A stretch of DNA of 23,484 nt from JBAYHN01 sp041666125 (lineage in GTDB: Bacteria > Patescibacteriota > Gracilibacteria > UBA1369 > UM-FILTER-53-11), in assembly GCA_041666125.1 (NCBI GenBank), contig JBAYHN010000012.1, forward strand, positions 1 through 23,484. Reading direction: 5' to 3'. The notes beneath the pieces are model-generated. The model ran no database searches. It worked only from the letters and a program-made list of their open reading frames with translations, and was not told the DNA's origin. This document shows, piece by piece, positions 15,943 to 22,489 of the stretch (its first letter is position 1; the number at the start of each line of letters is the position of its first letter). The position numbers and the translations under genes were made by a program.

Positions 15943-15971
15943 TTTACAAACTTCAAAAATTAACATATACT
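15943..15971 (+). promoter_or_regulatory. Promoter of the small-protein cassette
   Basis: TTTACA (15943-15948) and TATACT (15966-15971) are 17 bases apart, each one mismatch from the sigma70 consensus. Transcription is predicted near 15978, giving a leader of about 19 bases before the ATG at 15997. It is divergent from the promoter at 15875-15903. Confidence 0.65.
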
Positions 15972-15996
15972 GATCTAATAACACAAAAATAAATAT

Positions 15997-16170
15997 ATGA
16001 ATTTCCCATTCCTAAACAGACAAGAAACTCCTCGTGCCGAAACAGAGGCAAAGGAACTCAGAAACATTGCTCCGGCAAACTTTTTTGGGCCGGCTCAAAT
16101 GCAAAGTATTCCAGGCACAGTTGAGCGAGCCACCAATGTAAAAGTAAATAGCATAACTAACAGAGCTTAA
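15997..16170 (+). CDS. Small hypothetical protein, 57 residues
   Basis: A 57-residue ORF beginning MNFPFLNRQETPRAETEAK and ending NSITNRA. No signal peptide, membrane helix or known motif is seen; the middle is Ala/Pro/Phe-rich (PANFFGPAQ). It is supported as a gene by a good promoter directly upstream, by the 5-base gap to the next ORF and by a shared intrinsic terminator at 16427-16452. No Shine-Dalgarno is seen. The function is unknown. Confidence 0.6.
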   Translation: MNFPFLNRQETPRAETEAKELRNIAPANFFGPAQMQSIPGTVERATNVKVNSITNRA

Positions 16171-16175
16171 ATAAA

Positions 16176-16409
16176 ATGCAAACAAAAGCCACCTCAAAAA
16201 TCAGAATGGAATTCACGAGAGAGAATCAAGATTATTACGCCGACTTTGATGTAATTCGTGAAGAAAGTGGCCTTACGTATAAAATGCATGCCACAGTATA
16301 TAGCGCTAAAGGCAAGAAAATTTTTGAAAAAGAGCGCCATGGATTGGATTATTCTCAGGTAGAAATGGCTTTGGTTTTCGTGTTCCACCAGGCATTCGTG
16401 GAGGAATAA
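16176..16409 (+). CDS. Small hypothetical protein, 77 residues
   Basis: A 77-residue soluble protein with a mixed pattern, MQTKATSKIRMEFTREN then alternating strand-like segments (YYADFDVI, LTYKMHATVYSAKGKKIF) and a C-terminal helix (SQVEMALVFVFHQAFVEE). This suggests a small beta-sheet-plus-helix fold. No family is recognised. It starts 5 bases after the 57-residue ORF, shares its promoter and is followed by a clear intrinsic terminator, so the two form a compact cassette. The ATG at 16176 is the only plausible start; no Shine-Dalgarno is seen. Confidence 0.7.
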   Translation: MQTKATSKIRMEFTRENQDYYADFDVIREESGLTYKMHATVYSAKGKKIFEKERHGLDYSQVEMALVFVFHQAFVEE

Positions 16410-16426
16410 ATTGGAAATTTTAAAGG

Positions 16427-16452
16427 ACGCCGATTTTTATTCGGCGTTTTTT
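16427..16452 (+). terminator. Intrinsic terminator of the small-protein cassette
   Basis: ACGCCGA (16427-16433) pairs perfectly with TCGGCGT (16441-16447) across a 7-base loop and is followed by a run of Ts to 16452. It lies 17 bases after the stop of the 77-residue gene. Confidence 0.88.
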
Positions 16453-16464
16453 GTGCGCGCGCAC
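16453..16464. repeat. GC-alternating 12-bp palindrome between two converging terminators
   Basis: GTGCGCGCGCAC is a perfect palindrome of alternating purine and pyrimidine. It sits immediately after the plus-strand terminator and 9 bases before the minus-strand one. Such sequences can adopt Z-DNA or cruciform structure; any role here is speculation. Confidence 0.35.
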
Positions 16465-16473
16465 ATTTTCCAT

Positions 16474-16502
16474 ACAACAAAAGAACCCTCCTAAGAGAGT
16501 CC
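16474..16502 (-). terminator. Minus-strand intrinsic terminator of the candidate RNA
   Basis: On the minus strand GGACTCTC (16502-16495) pairs with GAGGGTTC (16490-16483) over a 4-base loop. All eight pairs form, two of them G-U, and TTTTGTTG follows. On the plus strand the same arms have two true mismatches, so the hairpin is specific to minus-strand RNA. Confidence 0.55.
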
Positions 16503-16832
16503 TTTTTGTTTTTGTTTCCCTAGTATTTCTATCGGCTGAGAAGAATAAAAAATATTTTTCAGCTGAGAAACGGTCAGGGTCGCTTTTCGCGATATTTGTA
16601 ATTTCTGCCTTATATTGGTGGTTTTTATCCTGGTCTTGCGACCCGGAGTAGCCGTCACCTCGGCGTGCCGCGGCCCGAGAGATTCCACCGAAGCGGGATT
16701 TAAGGCCATTGGCTGTATTTATTTTTGGTTTTGTATTACCAATACTTTGTGGTATTTGTTTTTGTAGTAAGAGACAAGCCGAGCTTGCGCTCGAGCTGGA
16801 ATACAACGCAGAAATTTTTAATGAGCAAAAAT
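16474..16832 (-). ncRNA. Candidate structured non-coding RNA, about 360 nt
   Basis: No convincing gene explains this stretch, but the minus strand looks like an RNA gene. It has a promoter (16839-16866) and an intrinsic terminator (16474-16502). In this orientation the hairpins have canonical stable tetraloops: CGAGC-GCAA-GCTCG (16780-16793) and GGTC-GCAA-GACC (16632-16643) are GNRA, and CCGC-TTCG-GTGG (16685-16696) is cUUCGg. A CTCGG/CCGAG hairpin lies at 16659-16679 and a TCGC/GCGA hairpin at 16580-16592. GCCTTA (minus strand, from 16706) pairs with TAAGGC (to 16607), closing a multi-branched domain around three of them. I looked for tmRNA, RNase P and SRP RNA core motifs and found none. 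A 72-codon ORF (16491-16709) lies inside and could be a rival explanation. Confidence 0.45.
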
Positions 16833-16859
16833 CAGTTCATTGTATCTCGTTAAAAATTT
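16812..16859. repeat. 14-bp inverted repeat around the candidate RNA start
   Basis: AAATTTTTAATGAG (16812-16825) and CTCGTTAAAAATTT (16846-16859) are inverted repeats with a single difference, separated by 20 bases. The -10 element lies in the loop and the right arm fills the promoter spacer. It may be an operator or a DNA-structure element between the candidate RNA and the divergent CofE-like gene. Confidence 0.5.
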
Positions 16860-16866
16860 AAGGCAA
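16839..16866 (-). promoter_or_regulatory. Promoter of the candidate structured RNA
   Basis: On the minus strand TTGCCT (16861-16866) and TACAAT (16839-16844) are 16 bases apart, with a predicted start near 16832. The spacer and start region are bracketed by the inverted repeat described at 16812-16859. Confidence 0.45.
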
Positions 16867-16900
16867 ATTACTAACGTGGACATATAGTTATTTTATATTG

Positions 16901-17713
16901 ATGGAATTACTCCCTCTAAAATCCGGAATTTTAAAAAATAGATTTAATCTATTAGAAACAATTAAAGAAACTCTTGGCAAACACCACTGCCGCTTGCGAG
17001 ATTGCGATATTATAGTTGTAAGTTCCAAAGTTTTGGCACTTTCTCAGGGAAGAATCGTCGATTTGAGGGAAGTAAGACCAACTGCTGCGGCAAAAAAAAT
17101 AAATCGCACCAGATATGGCACTGCACCGGAAGATTTGCGTGTTGCACAGCTAATTTTGCAAGAGGCCGACAAAATTCTGCCAGGCAAAATGTTCTTAACT
17201 TTAAAAGACAACGTACTAGTCCCCTCTGCCGGCGTGGATCTTTCCAACGCTGGCAAAAATCTTGCTATTACCTGGCCAAAAAATCCATGGAGCTCTGCCA
17301 GAAAACTTTGCAAAGAACTAAAAACCGCATTTCGATTGAAAAATGTTGGAGTGGTTATTAGCGACTCCGTTTGCCAACCACTGCGCTGGGGCGTTACCGG
17401 CGTCGCTATTGCATGGGCCGGATTTGAAGGCGTGGAAGATTGCCGCGGACAAAAAGATTTATTTGGCAAACTTTTGAAAGTCACAAAAAAAGCCTGTGCC
17501 GATAATTTGGCTTCTGCAGCCCACATTGTGATGGGTGAAGCCGCAGAAAAAATCCCATTTGTGTTAATAAAAAATGCGCCGGTAAACTTTACAAATCGAA
17601 TTCAAAAGGCAAAAGAAATTTTTCCAAAACCAAGTGAAGATATTTTTGCGGGAATTTACAACGAAGAATCTTTAAAACTTTTTAAAAAAGCTTTTAAAAA
17701 CAAATTGAGCTGA
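16901..17713 (+). CDS. CofE-like gamma-glutamyl ligase (F420-0:glutamate ligase family)
   Basis: In the CofE family the enzyme uses GTP to add glutamate to coenzyme F420-0. The 270-residue product shows the family pattern: DIIVVSSKVLALSQGR near 38-53, a SAGVDLSN segment, VGVVISDSVCQPLRWGVTGV, then the GFEGVEDCRGQKDLFGKLL segment and a SAAHIVMGEAAEKIPFVLI stretch. No other F420 gene is in the window. Related stand-alone ligases occur in bacteria without F420, so the true acceptor may differ. The ATG at 16901 is preferred to the adjacent TTG. It ends in TGA, showing that UGA is a stop codon here. purN follows after 49 bases with its own -10. Confidence 0.85.
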   Translation: MELLPLKSGILKNRFNLLETIKETLGKHHCRLRDCDIIVVSSKVLALSQGRIVDLREVRPTAAAKKINRTRYGTAPEDLRVAQLILQEADKILPGKMFLTLKDNVLVPSAGVDLSNAGKNLAITWPKNPWSSARKLCKELKTAFRLKNVGVVISDSVCQPLRWGVTGVAIAWAGFEGVEDCRGQKDLFGKLLKVTKKACADNLASAAHIVMGEAAEKIPFVLIKNAPVNFTNRIQKAKEIFPKPSEDIFAGIYNEESLKLFKKAFKNKLS

Positions 17714-17745
17714 CCGTCTGCGCAAAAGCGCGAACAAAAAGCTTC

Positions 17746-17754
17746 TGTTATAAT
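17746..17754 (+). promoter_or_regulatory. purN extended -10 promoter (nearly leaderless)
   Basis: TGTTATAAT is a perfect extended -10 (TGn plus TATAAT). Transcription would start about 17761, at most two bases before the ATG at 17763. No -35 is visible, as is usual for extended -10 promoters. Confidence 0.6.
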
Positions 17755-17762
17755 TGTCACAT

Positions 17763-18353
17763 ATGCGCATTGCAGTACTAGCTTCCACTCGTGGCACGGA
17801 TTTACAGGCAATTATTGATGAATTAAAGGCCGGCAAACTTAAAAATGTGGAATTGGCCTGCGTGGTTAGCAATAAAAAAAACTGCTTTGCTTTGCAGCGT
17901 GCGCACGAGCAAGGTTTTAAAACATATTTTGTAGATTCAAAAGAAAAATCGCGAGTGGAATTTGACCGTGAGGTTGCGCAAGTCTTAGAAGATGAAAAAA
18001 TCGAACTGGTCGTTCTTGTAGGCTACATGCGGATTTTGACCCCTTATTTTGTCGGCAAATTTAAGCACAGAATAATAAATGTGCATCCGGCACTCATTCC
18101 AAAATATTGCGGCAAAGATTTCTTTGGCAACAACGTTCATGAATCGGTCTTAAAGGCGTGCGAGAAAGAAACCGGCATGACAATTCATTTTGTGGAGGAA
18201 GACGTGGATGCGGGCCCAATAATCATTCAAAAGACATGTCCTGTGTTGCCGAACGACACAGCCGAAACTTTAAAAGAACGTGTTCAGGCGCTGGAAAAAG
18301 AATGGTACCCAAAAGTGGTTCAAATGTTTGCGGACGGGAAAATCAAGATTTGA
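17763..18353 (+). CDS. purN: Phosphoribosylglycinamide formyltransferase
   Basis: Transfers a formyl group from 10-formyl-tetrahydrofolate to GAR in purine synthesis. The 196-residue product has the catalytic Asn106 and His108 in INVHPALIP, at the same numbers as in E. coli, and the catalytic Asp149 in VDAGPIIIQ. The N-terminal nucleotide loop reads STRGTDLQAI instead of the usual GSNLQAI form. The ATG at 17763 is preferred to the TTG at 17754, which lies inside the -10 element. No other purine synthesis gene is visible here, so it may serve a partial pathway or another formyl transfer. It ends in TGA. Confidence 0.88.
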   Translation: MRIAVLASTRGTDLQAIIDELKAGKLKNVELACVVSNKKNCFALQRAHEQGFKTYFVDSKEKSRVEFDREVAQVLEDEKIELVVLVGYMRILTPYFVGKFKHRIINVHPALIPKYCGKDFFGNNVHESVLKACEKETGMTIHFVEEDVDAGPIIIQKTCPVLPNDTAETLKERVQALEKEWYPKVVQMFADGKIKI

Positions 18354-18377
18354 ATTGCGTATTGTTTAAGCTATAAT
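18350..18377 (+). promoter_or_regulatory. Promoter of the 140-residue membrane protein
   Basis: TTGAAT (18350-18355) and a perfect TATAAT (18372-18377) are 16 bases apart, with a predicted start about 18384 and a leader of about 25 bases. The -35 overlaps the purN stop codon. Confidence 0.6.
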
Positions 18378-18408
18378 TGAACCTTAACATTTAATAAATC
18401 CATAAATT

Positions 18409-18831
18409 ATGGAAACAGCACTGCGAAAACTCATTAAACTTTTTGTTTTTGTTTTGATTATCGTCGCGATCGTGATGCTGTGGAAAAATATTAGATATAC
18501 CGAAGTTGTCTCTCCGGAAAAAGATCTTTATCAGACTGTGTTTTTGAAGGATGGGCAGATTTTTGTGGGCAAACTAAACGAAATTTACACTTCGTTCCCA
18601 TATTTGACCGATGTTTATTATCCGCAAAATCCAAGGCTTTTTGTAATACCAAGTTTGCGAACTGTTAGCCTTATTAAACGCGGGAATGAGCTCCATGCTC
18701 CGACGGATAAGCTTTATATGACACGCGAAAATATTTCGTATTGGGAAAATGTGGGTGAAGGTTCTGTTGTGGCAAAGACAATTAAAACTCAAAAGGAGTT
18801 GGCTGCAAAGAAAGCTGCGGTAAAGAAATAG
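18409..18831 (+). CDS. Small single-pass membrane protein, 140 residues
   Basis: One membrane helix lies at about 10-26 (KLFVFVLIIVAIVMLW), followed by an extracytoplasmic domain with the pattern YQTVFLKDGQIFVGKL near 41-56 and a positively charged, Lys/Ala-rich C terminus. Proteins with a YxxVFLxxGQxxxGKL segment after a membrane helix are familiar in Patescibacteria, but no function is known. It has its own promoter and converges on the ATPase-protease gene with a gap of 8 bases. Confidence 0.75.
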   Translation: METALRKLIKLFVFVLIIVAIVMLWKNIRYTEVVSPEKDLYQTVFLKDGQIFVGKLNEIYTSFPYLTDVYYPQNPRLFVIPSLRTVSLIKRGNELHAPTDKLYMTRENISYWENVGEGSVVAKTIKTQKELAAKKAAVKK

Positions 18832-18839
18832 TAAACTAA

Positions 18840-21560
18840 TTATTGGCTTCTTCCCTGCACTATTACGTCCCATCTTCTACTTATCTCCACTAGTCTTCTT
18901 TCGTCGTCTGTTAACTGTCTACCATCTAAGCTTTTTGCGGCGACCTTTGTTAATTGCCTTGATTCTTCACCATTCACTGAGGAAAGCACCCATATAAAGC
19001 TGTTCTCGTGATTCATTTCGGAATTATGACTTACCTCGTGAGAAAATGTTTTTGCAGCAGGTCTGAATTCCTTCTCAAAAAGATTTGCATGGATTCCTAT
19101 TGCAGTTTTACCAACATTCACCCCAAAAGCTCCTTTACCCTTATAAATAAATATTGTATTTGAAACTTGAACTCCAGTAGATAACTCTAAATATTCTCTA
19201 AGCAAATCGATTTGTTCAAGATGTGAAGGGGATGGATTTTGAACTATTTCGAAATCTTCTATCATTGATCCTTCGCTCCTATTTGATTCAATCCCAGCAT
19301 CAGCATACGTAGCAACTATGTCGTCCAATGATCTAAAATTTGGCAATCTAAGGTCGGATTTTCCATACACTTTATCCGAACTAAGCCATTCGTTAAGTTT
19401 TGCGTAGTCCACATCTGTCATTTTCACATCTGAATAATTCCCTTTGACCCACTCTGACATTGCTTTTAACATACTCGACAACTCCGACGAGAAATCCGGC
19501 AGCCCAAGATTAAGGCTTGGCAATTCAAAACTTGGATCCTGACTTAAGAGCTGGCCTACACTTCTAAAGCTAAACATAAGGGCATTCCTATTTTGATATC
19601 CAGCTACGGCTAAAAGTCCAAGAGCCGCATAAACAAGTCCCCTAACAGCGCTGCGAATACCTGCCGGCATATGGATATTTGTTCTACGAGGCTCAAGCAT
19701 TCTGCGCGTGGCTAGCACTTGCTGCTCCCGCTCTTTTTCCGCTTTAAACTTTTTGCCCAATAAGCCTCTTGAAAACTCTGGCATATGTGCCTCCGTAGGC
19801 TGGACATACATTCCCGGATCAACCTTTTTTCCTACTACCTTCATCCACAAAACTTGTTCGTCACTTTCTTGAACCGACTGCTCAACAGAAAAAATCAACA
19901 CAAAGTTTTCTTCTGCCAACACTACATTCTCAAATATTCCTCTGGAGATCCCATAGTGAATAAGACCACGAAGCATATAAAGCTTTTTCATGTTTGCTTC
20001 CGCTGGCTTTGTAACCGCTTGATTTAAATGCATCTCTACAGGCATACCAAGCCTCAAATTAACTTTAAACTGCCTAGATTCTTCGTTTAAAGTTTCTACG
20101 CCTTCAATGTCGTCTCCAAAATATTTCAAAAGAATTTTATAAAACTCTTTATCGTTCTTTATTTTAAAATCCTCATGACCAACCGGGATTCCTCCCCTTT
20201 CTGCAGCCCAATTGAGATGTGATTTTTCGGGATCCGGTTTGTCTTTACTTACTAGATCAAGCGCATTTAGCTGACTGCTTGCCGAGGCTACTCCAACCCA
20301 TCTAAAAAATTCAGGGCAAAATTTATGTCCTTTTTTTACAAGAGCCGCCCTGTGCTCTTTTGGAAAATCTCCATCTGAAGTCAAATAATGTGAACCAAAA
20401 ATAGCTTCGAATCTTGCTATACCAAAAGAACGATAATATAAAACATTAATAAATTGCTCAATTAATACGAAACTCGCGGCACGATCACTGCCGCCTTTAT
20501 CTTCAACTTCGCCCCATATGTATTCAGATCGTCTAAGTTGTTCAACTATGTCATCTGTTGGCATTCTGCTCACCAAATTAGATACATATCCACTAAGTGC
20601 ATATGCGTTAACGGGAGGTCTATCCATACTCATATCGTAGTCGATATCGTGCAAACTTATACTCATGTGTTCTGGCCCCGTCCAAAACTCTGCATTCGTT
20701 TTTCCTTTCTCTCTAAATTGCATAACTTGCCCGTTTACAAAAAGGCGCCCTTTTGCATCCAAAGGCAACCATTTAAATAATCCATATTCATTTTCATAGT
20801 CCGGATCTCTTAAATACTCATTCTGTTTTGTAGCTCCCAAATTGGGAAATTCTCTCAAGGCTTGTATTGCTTCTTCGTCATCAGCTTCTATTGTGTATGA
20901 GCAAGAGCCTTGGTTTGAAGATGAATGAAGAGTACCTATAAGCCAATCATTTTCTACAAGTTCGGACTCCGGGTCCTCTGCGAGTAATTTTCCATTCATT
21001 TCCTCTTTTGAAACATACTGATATTTAACTTCCCATTTTTCACCGCTTACGACGAAACTTTTAATTTTATAATCCCTAAAGAGTCTAAGTACTGTCTGCT
21101 TAAGTCCAATTCCATTTCCTCCGGCTGTTTTTCTTTTTCGTTTCTTGGGATTACCTTTTCCGGAATGCAAACTCAAAAGACCCGTCGCTTTTTCAAAAGG
21201 CCAGTGACCTGTGATATTGAATTTTGAACCTCCAGCTGGAATCTTGGTTTCCGTAAAATCAACTCCATCCAAAGAATAAGGGTGTTCATCGTTTCCATCT
21301 ACGAAATTTTGAGCTAACTCTCTTGTAAGCCAAGGCAACCTATAAGCTTCCCTGGATAGATTAATAAACATGTCGGTACATATTGGAACAGTTCCGGGGA
21401 AAGCCTTTTGTACCAATGAATGTTCTGTAGTTAAAATACGAACCTGTTCCGAAACGCCGGCAGTTGCCTCTTCTAAAGCCACGCTTTGCCCTAAAAGAGC
21501 ATCCAATGGTTCACCTGAACCATCAGGAGCACCACCAAGTTGTGAATCTGATTCTGTCAT
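18840..21560 (-). CDS. GHKL-type ATPase domain fused through a membrane helix to an HExxH protease-like domain
   Basis: The 906-residue protein has three parts. Near the N terminus, ELAQNFVDG (Glu81, Asn85, Asp88) matches the N-box of GHKL ATPases such as Hsp90, MutL and GyrB. GGNGIGLKQT (147-156) matches the glycine lid motif. The usual DxGxG motif is only weakly suggested by NITGHW (115-120), and a basic KKRKRK run sits at 139-144. A helical segment with flanking Arg residues at about 635-655 is a likely membrane anchor, N terminus inside by the positive-inside rule. Near the C terminus HEVSH (841-845) gives a zinc-protease motif, and His851 sits at the metzincin third-ligand spacing. The ATG at 21560 is chosen over the TTG at 21602, which lies in the -35. 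The fusion is not one I recognise. Confidence 0.8.
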   Translation of the reverse strand: MTESDSQLGGAPDGSGEPLDALLGQSVALEEATAGVSEQVRILTTEHSLVQKAFPGTVPICTDMFINLSREAYRLPWLTRELAQNFVDGNDEHPYSLDGVDFTETKIPAGGSKFNITGHWPFEKATGLLSLHSGKGNPKKRKRKTAGGNGIGLKQTVLRLFRDYKIKSFVVSGEKWEVKYQYVSKEEMNGKLLAEDPESELVENDWLIGTLHSSSNQGSCSYTIEADDEEAIQALREFPNLGATKQNEYLRDPDYENEYGLFKWLPLDAKGRLFVNGQVMQFREKGKTNAEFWTGPEHMSISLHDIDYDMSMDRPPVNAYALSGYVSNLVSRMPTDDIVEQLRRSEYIWGEVEDKGGSDRAASFVLIEQFINVLYYRSFGIARFEAIFGSHYLTSDGDFPKEHRAALVKKGHKFCPEFFRWVGVASASSQLNALDLVSKDKPDPEKSHLNWAAERGGIPVGHEDFKIKNDKEFYKILLKYFGDDIEGVETLNEESRQFKVNLRLGMPVEMHLNQAVTKPAEANMKKLYMLRGLIHYGISRGIFENVVLAEENFVLIFSVEQSVQESDEQVLWMKVVGKKVDPGMYVQPTEAHMPEFSRGLLGKKFKAEKEREQQVLATRRMLEPRRTNIHMPAGIRSAVRGLVYAALGLLAVAGYQNRNALMFSFRSVGQLLSQDPSFELPSLNLGLPDFSSELSSMLKAMSEWVKGNYSDVKMTDVDYAKLNEWLSSDKVYGKSDLRLPNFRSLDDIVATYADAGIESNRSEGSMIEDFEIVQNPSPSHLEQIDLLREYLELSTGVQVSNTIFIYKGKGAFGVNVGKTAIGIHANLFEKEFRPAAKTFSHEVSHNSEMNHENSFIWVLSSVNGEESRQLTKVAAKSLDGRQLTDDERRLVEISRRWDVIVQGRSQ

Positions 21561-21573
21561 AATAAGGCGAATT

Positions 21574-21608
21574 ATTATGATATATATAGCTACATTTGTC
21601 AATAGCTA
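21574..21608 (-). promoter_or_regulatory. Near-consensus promoter of the ATPase-protease gene, flanked by direct repeats
   Basis: On the minus strand a perfect TTGACA (21597-21602) and CATAAT (21574-21579) are 17 bases apart, giving a leader of only about 7 bases before the ATG. The 7-mer ATAGCTA occurs on the plus strand at 21586-21592 and 21602-21608, 16 bases apart and flanking the -35, so it is a possible operator. The rest of the gap up to 21679 holds nothing certain. Confidence 0.6.
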
Positions 21609-21679
21609 TAGTGTTACGCCAAACTACAGGTTAAAACCACTTAACGCAATCCTTTGCTTACCTGTTAATAACGTTCTTC

Positions 21680-22489
21680 TTATTTACCCCTTGGCATCGC
21701 CTTCCCTTTCCACTTCCAGAAGTACTTTAGCGCCGATGACATGTGAATCCAGAAGACTTTTTGGGTGATTAAGTGCAGCAAGCTACCGCCGGAAAGCCTT
21801 TTGTGGCAGTGCAGAGCCCGCGCCTGTGGGAAATAAGCCACTTTGTGGCCGGACTCCCAAACTTTGCGGCACAAATCCGCATCTTCCATAAACAAGAAAT
21901 ATCGCGGATCAAAGCCGCCGATTTTTTCAAAAACGTCTTTGCGAATTATAAAACACGCGCCGGTAACAAGATCCACTTCGCCTTCCTTGCTGTGGTCGTA
22001 GCCCGCCATCGTGTATTCATCCACGCGTTTTTTTAAAATTTTAAGGCGAGAAAGCGGCGTGCGTTTTATAATTAAATCCAGCGGTCGCATAAATCGCCTG
22101 CAGGAATCTTGAATTTGCCCATTGAAAAAATAAAGTTGCGGAGCCGCCATGCCAACATGCGGATTTTTTTCCATGTAATCATAAAGTTTCTGCAGTGTGT
22201 CCGTCTCCACAGAAATATCCGGATTTAAAACCAAAATATATTTACCTTTGGCATAATGCGCACCGAGGTTATTTGCTTTGCCATAGCCAAGATTGCTGCC
22301 ACTATGAACAAGCGTAATTTCGCCTTTTTTGTGCATCTGCTCCAAATAATCCAAGCTTTCATCGTGGGAATTATTATCCACGACAATAATTTCGACAGGC
22401 ACGTCGCATTTGCTGCGCTGTAGCGCTTCTATGCAAAGCCTTGGCAGGTATTTGAGATTGTAATTTACGATTATGCAGGAAATTTTCAT
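21680..22489 (-). CDS. Glycosyltransferase family 2 (rhamnosyltransferase-like)
   Basis: Inverting GT-A glycosyltransferase for surface polysaccharide. The 269-residue product starts MKISCIIVNYNLKYLP, has the nucleotide-binding DNNS (38-41), the metal-binding LNPD (88-91, Asp91), the acceptor-side VTGACFIIRKDVFEKIGGFD segment and the ED pair at 202-203 (FLFMEDADLC). These are typical of the dTDP-rhamnosyltransferase-like GT2 branch. It overlaps the upstream sugar-nucleotidyltransferase gene by 4 bases (ATGA), so translation is coupled and the two share a pathway. Donor and acceptor are not readable. Confidence 0.92.
   Translation of the reverse strand: MKISCIIVNYNLKYLPRLCIEALQRSKCDVPVEIIVVDNNSHDESLDYLEQMHKKGEITLVHSGSNLGYGKANNLGAHYAKGKYILVLNPDISVETDTLQKLYDYMEKNPHVGMAAPQLYFFNGQIQDSCRRFMRPLDLIIKRTPLSRLKILKKRVDEYTMAGYDHSKEGEVDLVTGACFIIRKDVFEKIGGFDPRYFLFMEDADLCRKVWESGHKVAYFPQARALHCHKRLSGGSLLHLITQKVFWIHMSSALKYFWKWKGKAMPRGK

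Noticed and set aside
16491..16709. Minus-strand open frame of 72 codons, basic product starting MALNPASVESL
   Set aside because: Not listed as a gene, because the segment is better explained by RNA stems and the codons (CGG, AGG, CCC, GGG) look unlike neighbours. It remains the main rival to the RNA call.
16420..16806. Minus-strand open frame of 128 codons
   Set aside because: It reads through both terminators and several tetraloop hairpins, overlaps another open frame, and looks like low-stop structured RNA rather than protein.
16474..16832. tmRNA, RNase P RNA or SRP RNA
   Set aside because: No tmRNA acceptor/T-arm or tag frame, no GAGGAAAGTCC-type RNase P core, and no GGAAGCAGC-type SRP loop on either strand.
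17711..17713. UGA read as glycine (code 25)
   Set aside because: The CofE-like gene and purN both end at TGA at the normal family length.
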